DNA of 64,000 nucleotides. Source: Candidatus Melainabacteria bacterium. Lineage in GTDB: Bacteria > Cyanobacteriota > Vampirovibrionia > 2-02-FULL-35-15. The notes under the pieces are model-generated. The model ran no database searches, was not told the DNA's origin, and was given only the letters and a program-made list of their open reading frames with translations. The DNA is taken from positions 1 to 64,000 of the forward strand of contig JAHFBF010000003.1 of assembly GCA_023250195.1 (NCBI GenBank). The letters are read 5' to 3'. Shown here one piece after another: positions 1 through 9,064 of this stretch (positions are counted from its first letter, which is position 1; each line of letters opens with the position of its first letter). The translations under genes were made by a program, and so were the position numbers.

Positions 1-284
1 CCGGCATACCCGCAAGATATTTGAGAGGAGACTTCCTTAGTACGAGAGGACCGGGAAGTACAGACCTCTGGTTTACCAGTTGTCACGCCAGTGGCATACG
101 CTGGGTAGCCATGTCTGGAGTGGATAAGTGCTGAAAGCATATAAGTACGAAGCCCACCTCAAGATGAGATATCTCATACCGTTAAGGTAGTAAGATCTGC
201 CAAAGACTATGGCGTTGATAGGCAGCAAGTGTAAGTGTAGCGATACACTAAGCTGAGCTGTACTAATAGATCGAGGGCTTGTTT
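1..284 (+). rRNA. 23S ribosomal RNA, 3' end (5' truncated by window)
   Basis: Contains conserved 23S domain VI sequence including the sarcin-ricin loop (ttagtacgagaggaccgg) and the 3' terminal tract (gagctgtactaatagatcgaggg). Confidence 0.97.
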
Positions 285-316
285 TTTTTCCTCTAGACCA
301 CAAAGGGATCAAAATT

Positions 317-344
317 GTAGAGGTGCGATTAATCGCGCCTCTAC
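317..344. repeat. 28-nt dispersed palindrome, GTAGAGGYGCGATT/AATCGCGCCTCTAC
   Basis: Near-perfect inverted repeat; related copies at 1630-1654, 6639-6670 and (degenerate) 35451-35478. Confidence 0.8.
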
Positions 345-537
345 AAAGATAAAATGTATGCAGTTTTCAGGGTTTTCCTAACTTTTTTTGATCTATTTGA
401 GATTTTTGGACTATAAATTTTATTCTATTAGTTTCTTTTATATAGTTATAAACTAATCATTTATTTAAGTACTTTTTAAAAGTAATTGGGGGGATTTGAT
501 ATAACGGCTTTTTGCCGGAAGATCAAATCTAAAACAA

Positions 538-1341
538 ATGACAGGTGAATCAGGCATATCAGGTGGTAGTAGTACATTTCAATTTAGTTCTGCTTCAACA
601 ACATCTATTGCAGTAGATGGTAGTGTCAGGTCCACGACAGTTGCAAGCTCACACCTTACTCAGGATTTTTTCAGTACTGATTCATGCGCTAGACAACCAA
701 GAAGAATTGCTTCACATGATCATTGCCATGGCAATCCTCTTATGAGGGCAATGTTTGGTGGACTATTAGGTGGTGGAGCAGGCTGTGGGTTTGCTCTTAT
801 TTTTGGATTTAATCCGTTTGTATTGCTTATTCTTGGGCTTTTACTTGGTTTAATTTTTGCTTTAATGCTTGGAAGAGGAACTCATGGAAGAGAGCACTGT
901 CATGAACCTCATGTTCATGGTAGGTTATTAGGAGGACAACATTCTAGTCTGGAAATAAATCAGACTGTTATAAGACTTGAGCAAAGAAGAATACCCCCGG
1001 CAGCAGCACTTCCTGAGCCAGAAGAGATACCAGAACATACGATTGATCCACATACAAATTATGGAGAAACTCCATCACTGTTTCCCGATACAGAGGGAGG
1101 AGAACCTAGAGACCATAATATAACTCATGTTAGATTTACTCCAGATCCTACTCCTGAGGAGCCTAATCCTCAAGAACAAACATTACCAATTCCTAAAGAA
1201 GGATTGGTTGTTGGTAATATTAGAGTTTTTCGAAATGGCACATTTAGATATGAAGGTGGTGCTCCAACACTAACAAATAATAGAATTACTCTTTTAAATG
1301 GAAGTAATGCTGCTTCAAGAGTTACTATTAAAGATGACTGA
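538..1341 (+). CDS. Hypothetical protein with Gly-rich hydrophobic segment
   Basis: 267-aa ORF; GGLLGGGAGCGFALIFGFNPFVLLILGLLLGLIFALMLG membrane segment followed by His-rich and Pro/Glu-rich regions. Confidence 0.7.
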   Translation: MTGESGISGGSSTFQFSSASTTSIAVDGSVRSTTVASSHLTQDFFSTDSCARQPRRIASHDHCHGNPLMRAMFGGLLGGGAGCGFALIFGFNPFVLLILGLLLGLIFALMLGRGTHGREHCHEPHVHGRLLGGQHSSLEINQTVIRLEQRRIPPAAALPEPEEIPEHTIDPHTNYGETPSLFPDTEGGEPRDHNITHVRFTPDPTPEEPNPQEQTLPIPKEGLVVGNIRVFRNGTFRYEGGAPTLTNNRITLLNGSNAASRVTIKDD

Positions 1342-1510
1342 AATCAACAATAAAAAAACTGAACTTACATATTGTCTCTTGTTTCTTTGCTGGCTAATGT
1401 TTTAAATTTGGTCTAAATTCTTTAGTTTGCTATGTTTTTATACTTTGTAACTTTCCTTGAAACCTTATTTTGTTTAAAAAGTCTATTTCAAGAAGCAAAA
1501 GGAGGAAGCT

Positions 1511-1609
1511 ATGGGAGATTTATCGTCACTTTTAAGTTCAAATATTACTTTGCTTGTGGTTATGGTAGCAGGGTTTTATTGGCTAGGGAAAAAAGTAGAC
1601 AAGAAATAA
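1511..1609 (+). CDS. Small membrane protein, 32 aa (MGDLSSLLSSNITLLVVMVAGFYWLGKKVDKK)
   Basis: ATG preceded by GGAGG Shine-Dalgarno (aaaaggaggaagctATG), single TM segment, Lys-rich C-terminus, followed by a hairpin plus T-run. Not in the ORF track. Confidence 0.65.
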   Translation: MGDLSSLLSSNITLLVVMVAGFYWLGKKVDKK

Positions 1610-1629
1610 GATTTCTTGATTAATCTTTT

Positions 1630-1660
1630 GTAGAGGCGCTTATAACGCCTCTACTTTTTT
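1630..1660 (+). terminator. Hairpin of the GTAGAGGCG family followed by T-run
   Basis: gtagaggcg-cttataa-cgcctctac followed by tttttt. Confidence 0.6.
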
Positions 1661-1910
1661 CTCTTAAAAAATTTTAGCCAAAGTTTTAAATTATTATTTT
1701 TATATTAGTTAGATTATTACAATTTAGATTAACGGTAAGAGTTACTAACACATCAGTTTTGTATTGTGAAACCTGTATCTGAGTAGAAGTATTTCTCTAT
1801 GATTGTCCTAAAAGTTTAAAAAAATCTTAAAATTATAAAGTTAAATAGTTTTATCTAATACTATAGGTTTTATTCTAGGAATCTTATAAAAATAATTTTT
1901 AAGGTGTAGT

Positions 1911-2477
1911 ATGAGTAGAGTTCAAAATATTACTGTTTTAGAAAGTCTATTTTTTGGCCGTGGTGAACTTGTATGCCATGAGCTAAAGCGTAGAGGGAGA
2001 AAGGTTTCTGCTGAGCTTCCTTTAACAAAAGGAGGTTTAATAGTTTCTAGGCTTCCTAAAATACCAAAAGAGCCATGTTTTAGAGTAGGATTACAAGCTG
2101 AACTAATTGATTCAACTAGAGTATTATCACATACAAGTTATGCAACAACAGTTAATATAAAAACTGCTCATAATAATGGAGAAGAAATGGAAGATCCTCT
2201 TGATTTGCCAAATCCATTTGTTGATGCGTTAGGGAAAGTTAATGATCAGATAGAGGATTCGGGTAGTATAACTCCATTTACCGTGGCTGACTTACTGAGC
2301 TTAGCAAGACCAGCTTCTCTTACTGTGGAAGGTTTAAGAGGCTTTAAAGGTTGGGATGACGTAGCAGATAAATTAGATCTAGATGCTGGAGAGCTAGTGG
2401 CTCTTCTTAATGAAAGAGGAATATCACTTACAGAGCTTGCTCAAGAATTAGGATTAAGAGTAGAAAAAATTAAATAG
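1911..2477 (+). CDS. Hypothetical protein
   Basis: 188-aa ORF; C-terminal segment looks helical/HTH-like (LTELAQELGLRVEKIK). Confidence 0.6.
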   Translation: MSRVQNITVLESLFFGRGELVCHELKRRGRKVSAELPLTKGGLIVSRLPKIPKEPCFRVGLQAELIDSTRVLSHTSYATTVNIKTAHNNGEEMEDPLDLPNPFVDALGKVNDQIEDSGSITPFTVADLLSLARPASLTVEGLRGFKGWDDVADKLDLDAGELVALLNERGISLTELAQELGLRVEKIK

Positions 2478-2528
2478 ATAATTTTACATTCATTTAGCTA
2501 TTAATTTAGATTCTGTAGAATATTAACC

Positions 2529-3617
2529 ATGTTCTCTCAAATTAAACAAAAAATTCTAAACAAAGAAAGAATAACTTTTGAAGAAGGGCTATCTCTTTAT
2601 AATTCAAATGATTTGATAACTGTTGGTTTCTTGGGAAGATTGGCGCGTGAAATAAAATCAGGACCTGAAAAATCAAATTGGATTTATTGGAATAAAAATC
2701 TTCATTTAAATCCTACAAATGTTTGCATTGGACATTGTAATTTCTGTGCATTTGCAAAACTGCCAAATGAAAAAGGTGCTTATACTTATACTATAGATGA
2801 ATCTTTAGAACATGTAAGAAAAGGTGTAAATGGTGGTGCTACTGAAGTTCATATAGTTGGTGGGTTAAATCCTAAAGCTGCCTTGCCTTATTATAAGGAT
2901 CTTCTAAAAGCAATTAAAAAAACTTTCCCCTCTTTGCATGTAAAAGCTTTTACAGCAGTTGAAATCGAATTTTTTGCAAAACTTTCAAAGTTGAGCTTTG
3001 AAGAAACTTTAAAACAGCTTGTAGATGCCGGTTTGGATAGTATGCCGGGTGGTGGTGCTGAAGTGTTTTCAAAATCAGTTCGGGATGACACCTGTCCAGA
3101 TAAAATTCCTGCAGAAAAGTGGCTTGAGATTCATGCTACTGCCCATAAGCTTGGATTAAAATCAAACGCTACCATGCTTTGTGGTATTGGAGAAAAAATA
3201 GAAGATCGCTTAGATCATATGATTCAGTTACGAAAACAGCAGGACAAGTCTAAAGGCTTTCAGACTTTTATTCCTTTGCATTGTCATTATGAAGATACTG
3301 AAATAGCAGGTAAGGTTGAGCCAATAACTGCATTTGATTCACTTAAAAACATTGCAATATCCAGAATAATGCTGGATAACTTTGATCACATAAAAGCTTA
3401 CTGGATTCAGCTTGGAGTAGGACTTGCACAGGTAGGATTAAATTTTGGTGCTGATGATCTGGATGGAACGGTTCAAGAAGAAAGTATTACACATGCTGCC
3501 GGTGCTAAAAAAAGAGGGCTTGAAAAAGGTTTTATTCAGAAATTAATTCAAGATGCTGGTTATGTCCCAGTGGAGAGAGATACTGTTTATAATGTTTTGA
3601 CTGTTGCTAAGCATTAA
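2529..3617 (+). CDS. mqnE: Aminofutalosine synthase MqnE (radical SAM)
   Basis: LHLNPTNVCIGHCNFCAF radical SAM motif (CxxxCxxC) and MqnE-like full-length protein. Confidence 0.88.
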   Translation: MFSQIKQKILNKERITFEEGLSLYNSNDLITVGFLGRLAREIKSGPEKSNWIYWNKNLHLNPTNVCIGHCNFCAFAKLPNEKGAYTYTIDESLEHVRKGVNGGATEVHIVGGLNPKAALPYYKDLLKAIKKTFPSLHVKAFTAVEIEFFAKLSKLSFEETLKQLVDAGLDSMPGGGAEVFSKSVRDDTCPDKIPAEKWLEIHATAHKLGLKSNATMLCGIGEKIEDRLDHMIQLRKQQDKSKGFQTFIPLHCHYEDTEIAGKVEPITAFDSLKNIAISRIMLDNFDHIKAYWIQLGVGLAQVGLNFGADDLDGTVQEESITHAAGAKKRGLEKGFIQKLIQDAGYVPVERDTVYNVLTVAKH

Positions 3618-3704
3618 CATTTGACAGTTAGCCTAAAGATAAGAAGGTTATCATAAAAAATCTCGCTTAGGGTGCGTTAAGTAAAACGGGGTAAAACTGG
3701 TTGC

Positions 3705-4001
3705 GTCATTCCGAGGAGCACAGCGACGTGGGAATCTCCTATAACGTTATGAGATTGCTGCGTCGGCTCATTCTGAGCCTCCTCGCAAGAGGCTATCTCA
3801 AAACTACCACTATGGAAATGCAACATTTTTCAGCATAAAGTCAACAATGTCATTCCCTGGCTCGACCAGGGAATCCAGACAAGACTGGTACCGATACTGG
3901 ATTCCCGCTTTCGCGGGAATGACAAGTTACTTTCACTCTTTCTATTTTGTCAGAAAAATAGCTAATCCCATAGACAGAGTTTTGAGATGAGCTCCAATGA
4001 C
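3705..4001. mobile_element. Composite MITE-like dispersed element, copy 1
   Basis: gtcattccgaggagc...gagctccaatgac ends; shares three nested layers with 32181-32513 and its outer layer with 39754-39875. Confidence 0.7.
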
Positions 4002-4148
4002 GTTACCCTTCTCGATTAAATAGTTTAGTGAAAATAGTTTATTTTGTTTTTAGTTTAGTTTAATCCCTATAAGATTCCTTGGGATTAATTTCTTTAAGCC
4101 GATATAAAGATTAAGGAGACAATTCAAATCCTTAAATCGGAGATACCC

Positions 4149-4430
4149 ATGAAAACTAAAAGCCTAATATTATCAGTACTGATCTTTATTTTTAATTGTT
4201 CACTTTCAGCAAGGGCTTATGAAATTAATGCTTTTGAAACAACCTATAATTGTAAAAATGAACTGTTGCCTGCTGATAAAATAATATCTTTAGAGAAAAC
4301 GCTTTTAGCATTTAGTGAAGTTTGTAGTTGTAGGGATTATTATGGAGTATCCCATACTTGTTATTTCTCCCCTTATACCGATCCATTTACTACATGTTTT
4401 GCAAAGTGTTTCTATGAAGCGGGTAATTAG
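4149..4430 (+). CDS. Small secreted Cys-containing hypothetical protein
   Basis: Signal peptide MKTKSLILSVLIFIFNCSLSARA; 93 aa with several Cys. Confidence 0.6.
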   Translation: MKTKSLILSVLIFIFNCSLSARAYEINAFETTYNCKNELLPADKIISLEKTLLAFSEVCSCRDYYGVSHTCYFSPYTDPFTTCFAKCFYEAGN

Positions 4431-4436
4431 ATCTAT

Positions 4437-6563
4437 TCACTCTAGTTCTAATCTATAGGTATTGTATCTTACTATGTAATCGTGTCTTTCTTGAATCCTT
4501 TGTCTTAGATCATTTAAGTTAACTTCAATTACTGCAATAGCTGAAAGAGCATTTCTGATTTTCTTTAATTCTTTACTGTCTGATACTGTTCTGTATGAAT
4601 TTATAAGCTGTGATTTTCTTTTCTTAATTTTTTCAATTAGTAAATTACAGTTGGAATATATCTTTGAATAAACAATGTCATATTTGTCTATGTAGTTTTT
4701 AGGTTCAAGATCTATAGATGATGGAGAGATATTATGTCTCATAATAAAGTCTTTTCTTAGAACACCCTTTTCTGGAGGGGCAAAAAACATTTTAATCATA
4801 TTGTTTCTATCTATTGTTGCGTAGTTTGAAGGTGTTGGTAATAAAAAATTAGAAATCGCACCATAGGAATATAATTCTGTTAAAACGTTAAAGCCAAAGA
4901 GCTTTTTAAAAGTCAGTTTCCACTCTTGCTCGGAAATAGTTCCGGAAAGGGTGTTTCTGACTTGTTCTAAAACAGTTTTATCCTTTAGTTCGGATGGAAT
5001 TGAAAGACTGTTTATTACAGTAATAGACTTTTCCAAATCTACATCTGGAGCTAGTAATATTATTAACGGATTAAAATATCTCGAATTTAAATCCCTCATG
5101 TAACTCAAGCGTTTTTTCTGATTAAGTTTGTTAGTAGTAGGATCTTTTGAATTTTTAAGTTCACTTGGGTAAGGAATAGAATCTAAGCTGGATTTACCTG
5201 CTTTAATAAAGTTGTTTTTATAAATACCTTCAATGTCAAGAAAATTGTAGTAGCCAAGAACCAGAAAAATGCAAACCAACAATCCTGCTGTAAATCTGAG
5301 CATCTTATTAAAGAACTTCCTGGTTTTATTTGCCAGGTTTATAGTAGTAAGTTTCTTTATGGATAGTTTTTCTTCCTTTAAAGTGATTTCCATTAAGTGT
5401 AGTACTCTACTGGATACTCTGTTGGATATTTCAGCATAATATTGCATTTCCGGAGTAAGATTATTCTCAAACAACTTCTCAATAGGGGTGTTTAATGGAT
5501 TTACAAATTTTGTATTTGTAATTTGATTTATGCTTTCTTGGAGTCTGCAAAGGTGCACTGTTAACATATTTGGATTTTCCAGTGCAAAAATATTCTGTCT
5601 TTCTGTAAAAGCGTTTAATATTTTTATTGTTTTAATTCTTTCAGCTGGTTTTTTCTTAAGCCATATAAAAAATAATAATAAATTCTTGTCTTCTTCTGTT
5701 AGTGAAAACTTGATTGAATTATGTGCATTGTATCTTGATATGAGAATATTCAAGGTTTTACAAAGATTCTTTTGTCCTTCTTTTAGTAAATAGTAAGCAT
5801 TACTGTGTTCAAGCAATACCAGGGATTGCTTAGCAAGTGGACAATGGACCTTTTGATAAGAAAGATCTTTTGGTTTATATAATAAATATTGTATAAACTT
5901 TTCTATATGGCTATTCTCAAGCTTAGTGATTTCATGGAATAGAAGCTCCTTGAATAATTTACTTGCAGCAATATCAAATTTATCTTTTAATGCATTGAAA
6001 TATTGGTTATATCTATTGTTAAAAAGCTCAAGTATGATGATGTCTCTTTTCTTATCATTTTCTGGCTCAGGATCTAAATGCCTCAAATTGAAATTATTAT
6101 TTGACGAGATTTTCTGAATATAAGAACTTAGTAACTCATTGTTAGATGAAAGGTCTTCCAGGTTTACATCTGAATATGATTCATTTGTATTGAGGAAATC
6201 CAGACTGTCTAAATATCCAATTTCTCCAAGAAGATAAGATAAAGCTTTTTTACTCTGGATGAGTTCAGATGGCGGGCTTAAATCAAATTCAACCTTTAAT
6301 AATTCTTTTAGAACTTTAGTCAGATAAAACAATTTAGTTCTTTCAAAAGATTTATTGTATATGTTTTTAATACGATTGCTGCTGTTTATGAGATCAGGTT
6401 CTATCGCATGAAATATTTTTCTTTCCAAATTGTTTAGTAATTCTACTTGTTCATGAGTTGTTAAATTAAGATTGATGGTCTGTGGAGTATATAAAGAACT
6501 GAACATCCCGGAGACGTAATCATTGATTTCTAGAATCTCGTCATTTTCAACAATAGCTGACAT
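4437..6563 (-). CDS. Hypothetical protein with one central TM segment
   Basis: 708-aa ORF; TM segment FTAGLLVCIFLVLGYYNFL; no family recognised. Confidence 0.75.
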   Translation of the reverse strand: MSAIVENDEILEINDYVSGMFSSLYTPQTINLNLTTHEQVELLNNLERKIFHAIEPDLINSSNRIKNIYNKSFERTKLFYLTKVLKELLKVEFDLSPPSELIQSKKALSYLLGEIGYLDSLDFLNTNESYSDVNLEDLSSNNELLSSYIQKISSNNNFNLRHLDPEPENDKKRDIIILELFNNRYNQYFNALKDKFDIAASKLFKELLFHEITKLENSHIEKFIQYLLYKPKDLSYQKVHCPLAKQSLVLLEHSNAYYLLKEGQKNLCKTLNILISRYNAHNSIKFSLTEEDKNLLLFFIWLKKKPAERIKTIKILNAFTERQNIFALENPNMLTVHLCRLQESINQITNTKFVNPLNTPIEKLFENNLTPEMQYYAEISNRVSSRVLHLMEITLKEEKLSIKKLTTINLANKTRKFFNKMLRFTAGLLVCIFLVLGYYNFLDIEGIYKNNFIKAGKSSLDSIPYPSELKNSKDPTTNKLNQKKRLSYMRDLNSRYFNPLIILLAPDVDLEKSITVINSLSIPSELKDKTVLEQVRNTLSGTISEQEWKLTFKKLFGFNVLTELYSYGAISNFLLPTPSNYATIDRNNMIKMFFAPPEKGVLRKDFIMRHNISPSSIDLEPKNYIDKYDIVYSKIYSNCNLLIEKIKKRKSQLINSYRTVSDSKELKKIRNALSAIAVIEVNLNDLRQRIQERHDYIVRYNTYRLELE

Positions 6564-6638
6564 CTGTAGATAAGGTTATAGTAAACAAGACGTTTTAGTG
6601 TTAAGTGTTTTCAGTTATTACCTGGCTAATGTATCCTT

Positions 6639-6670
6639 CTGTAGAGGCGTATTGCAATACGCCTCTACAG
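6639..6670. repeat. 32-nt perfect palindrome (CTGTAGAGGCGTATTG/CAATACGCCTCTACAG)
   Basis: Perfect inverted repeat. Confidence 0.9.
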
Positions 6671-6710
6671 CAAAGCCCGACAAGTGAAGAATGAGCAAAG
6701 ATGGCGGTAG
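6671..6710. repeat. 40-bp dispersed repeat, copy 1
   Basis: caaagcccgacaagtgaagaatgagcaaagatggcggtag; near-identical to 35549-35588. Confidence 0.8.
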
Positions 6711-6904
6711 TAAAAAATGTTTTTAAATAAAATTAATTATTATCTCAATCAATTATATTGAACCATTTAATAAGAAAAATAAAAATCATTTTTTTGATTT
6801 GTATTCTACAAATTAGGCAAGTCACTTAATGATTCTTAAGAATTTCAGCTGAATATTTTTATGCGATATAGGACAATAGAGCTAATAGGATAAAAGAACT
6901 ACTT

Positions 6905-8245
6905 ATGTTTACTTTTACAATTTTTAAATCTCCTGTTGCTGATAGAATCTCAGGCAATTTTAATTTACCGAGAAAAAATTTATATCCAAATAAAAGCAGT
7001 GAAATAGTTTTTCTTGTAAGAATAGCAAGAGAGATGAGTCAGAAATTAAGAGCGTGGTTAGGTAAGTATGCAACTGATGGAAAAGTAGAAATAAGAAATA
7101 TAGAGCGTGATCTGGTAGTAAAGGGACATGTAGCTGACTATAGAATAATAAAACCGTTGGATCGCGGTGCAATGGCAACAATCTTTGAAGCTGAAGAAAT
7201 TAATACTGGCAGACGTTTGGTCCTAAAATCCTTAAGCGGGTTACAGGACAAAATAGTAGTACGAAGGTTTATAAGAGAAGCAAGAATCCTGGCATCTTTA
7301 AATCATCCAAACATTGTTTCTGCTCATGACTTAAGTAGTGAAGTGCAAATGCCTTTCATAGTAATGGAACAATTAACAGGATTAGCGAAAGAAAAACAAC
7401 CTACCAATTTTAAATACTTAGCAAAGCAGTTTCATAAAGGTGAGATTGATCTTAGGACAATGCTTTATTACATTGCTGATGTTTGTGAAGCACTTGATTA
7501 TCTGCATACTCATCCTGAGGGGCCAATAATACATAGAGATTTAAAGCCTTCAAACATATTAGTTAGTAAAGAAAAAGCGCAGGGGAGTGGACCAGAGCGA
7601 CTCACTGTTAAACTTGTAGATTTTGGTCTTTCAAGAATTTCAGGAGGTTCTTTAACTACGTTAACTCATCTTCAACAAATAATTGGAACACCGGCATATA
7701 TCCCTTTGCAGGATATGTATAATGCAGATGGTGAAGATCGTACTGAGGCAAGACTGGATGTATATTCTATGGGTGTGATAACTTATCTTACAATTACAAA
7801 TGGTCTATTGCCATTTAGAGTTCAAGATTCTAACCTATTGAAACAAGGACAAAGTGGCTTTTCAATTGTTTCTCCATTAAATGCACCCAAAAGTGATACA
7901 CCGATAACTTCAAGAACTAGAGCTGATGTTTCCAAAAGTCATGAAGCTGAAATTCAACAAGGAGAAGTGGTTGATGATGATAATCGGACAATTGACCATC
8001 CTGATTTAAATGTTATATCAGAGGGTAATCCAATTATGGCACTTCTAAAAATGCACTCAGAGACTAAACCTGATTTTTCAAGAGTAAGAAATGATATTCC
8101 ATCATCTTTAATAGAGCTTACAAGAAGAATGTTGGCAAAGCATCCTGAAGATCGTCCTCATGCACGTGAAGTTTCTCGTGAAATGCGCCGAATTGGGGAT
8201 CTTGGAAAGAATTTATATTTGCCTCTAAGCGTTTTGCATGAATAA
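6905..8245 (+). CDS. Serine/threonine protein kinase
   Basis: Kinase motifs: VLKSL lysine, IIHRDLKPSNILV, VDFGLSR, GTPAYIPLQ, DVYSMGVITYLTITNGLLPF. Confidence 0.92.
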   Translation: MFTFTIFKSPVADRISGNFNLPRKNLYPNKSSEIVFLVRIAREMSQKLRAWLGKYATDGKVEIRNIERDLVVKGHVADYRIIKPLDRGAMATIFEAEEINTGRRLVLKSLSGLQDKIVVRRFIREARILASLNHPNIVSAHDLSSEVQMPFIVMEQLTGLAKEKQPTNFKYLAKQFHKGEIDLRTMLYYIADVCEALDYLHTHPEGPIIHRDLKPSNILVSKEKAQGSGPERLTVKLVDFGLSRISGGSLTTLTHLQQIIGTPAYIPLQDMYNADGEDRTEARLDVYSMGVITYLTITNGLLPFRVQDSNLLKQGQSGFSIVSPLNAPKSDTPITSRTRADVSKSHEAEIQQGEVVDDDNRTIDHPDLNVISEGNPIMALLKMHSETKPDFSRVRNDIPSSLIELTRRMLAKHPEDRPHAREVSREMRRIGDLGKNLYLPLSVLHE

Positions 8246-8263
8246 AAAATAATCTCTGTAATG

Positions 8264-9064
8264 TTATAAACCAAATACTTTTTTTACTAATCCTGAAATT
8301 AAATTATCCAGCTTTTCATTAGCCTTTTTAGCTTGTTCTAAAACTTCCTTATGAGAAGGCTTATGTTTTGAATCCCAGACATTTGTTATTAAAGAAATTC
8401 CTGCAAAGTCCAGTCCTAAGCTTTTAGCACATATTATTTCTGGAACTGTTGACATGCCTACTGCACCTGCGCCTAAGTGTTGAAGTAATTTGATTTCCGA
8501 ATAGGTTTCATATGAAGGTCCTAAAACTCCAGCATATATTCCGGTCCTTATATCTTTTTTATAGTGTTTTTGAATTAAGCTACTTAGCTTTGTTTGTATT
8601 TTTTTAGAGGGCTGACTGATACCGCTTAAAACACCTCTTTCTGTAGACTGCATTAAATCTATAAATCCTGTTATTAACATTAGATCCCCAGGTTTAAAAT
8701 TTTTATTTATTCCGCCGGCGGCATTTGTTAATATTAGGGTTTTAATTTTGAGTTTATGGATTAATCTTATAGTTGCTATTACATCTAATATTCCCAGCCC
8801 TTCGTATAAATGATGCCTGCCGCAGAAAACAATTACAAACGTATCTTTTATTTTGTAGAGCTTTAAAACCCCTTCATGTCCTTTGACATTTTTTTTGATT
8901 GGTGAGAACGGAAGATTTTTATATTTAACCTCAAGGAGTGGTTCTTTATCTCTGAAAAGCTTTATGCCAGAGCCGGTTATAATTGCAACTTGAGGTACCG
9001 CTTTGAATTCTTTAAATCTTTTTAAAAGCAATTGCTTTGTTTTTTCTAAAAGAACGTCATTCAT
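8264..9064 (-). CDS. punA: Purine nucleoside phosphorylase
   Basis: VAIITGSGIKLF, LTNAAGGINKNFKPGDLMLITGFIDLM, GAGAVGMSTVPEI motifs of the PNP/MTAP family. Confidence 0.87.
   Translation of the reverse strand: MNDVLLEKTKQLLLKRFKEFKAVPQVAIITGSGIKLFRDKEPLLEVKYKNLPFSPIKKNVKGHEGVLKLYKIKDTFVIVFCGRHHLYEGLGILDVIATIRLIHKLKIKTLILTNAAGGINKNFKPGDLMLITGFIDLMQSTERGVLSGISQPSKKIQTKLSSLIQKHYKKDIRTGIYAGVLGPSYETYSEIKLLQHLGAGAVGMSTVPEIICAKSLGLDFAGISLITNVWDSKHKPSHKEVLEQAKKANEKLDNLISGLVKKVFGL

Noticed and set aside
73-312. 79-aa minus-strand ORF
   Set aside because: Antisense to the 23S rRNA; spurious.
1432-1623. 63-aa plus ORF
   Set aside because: No RBS and biased composition; the 32-aa frame at 1511-1609 with GGAGG is the better gene.
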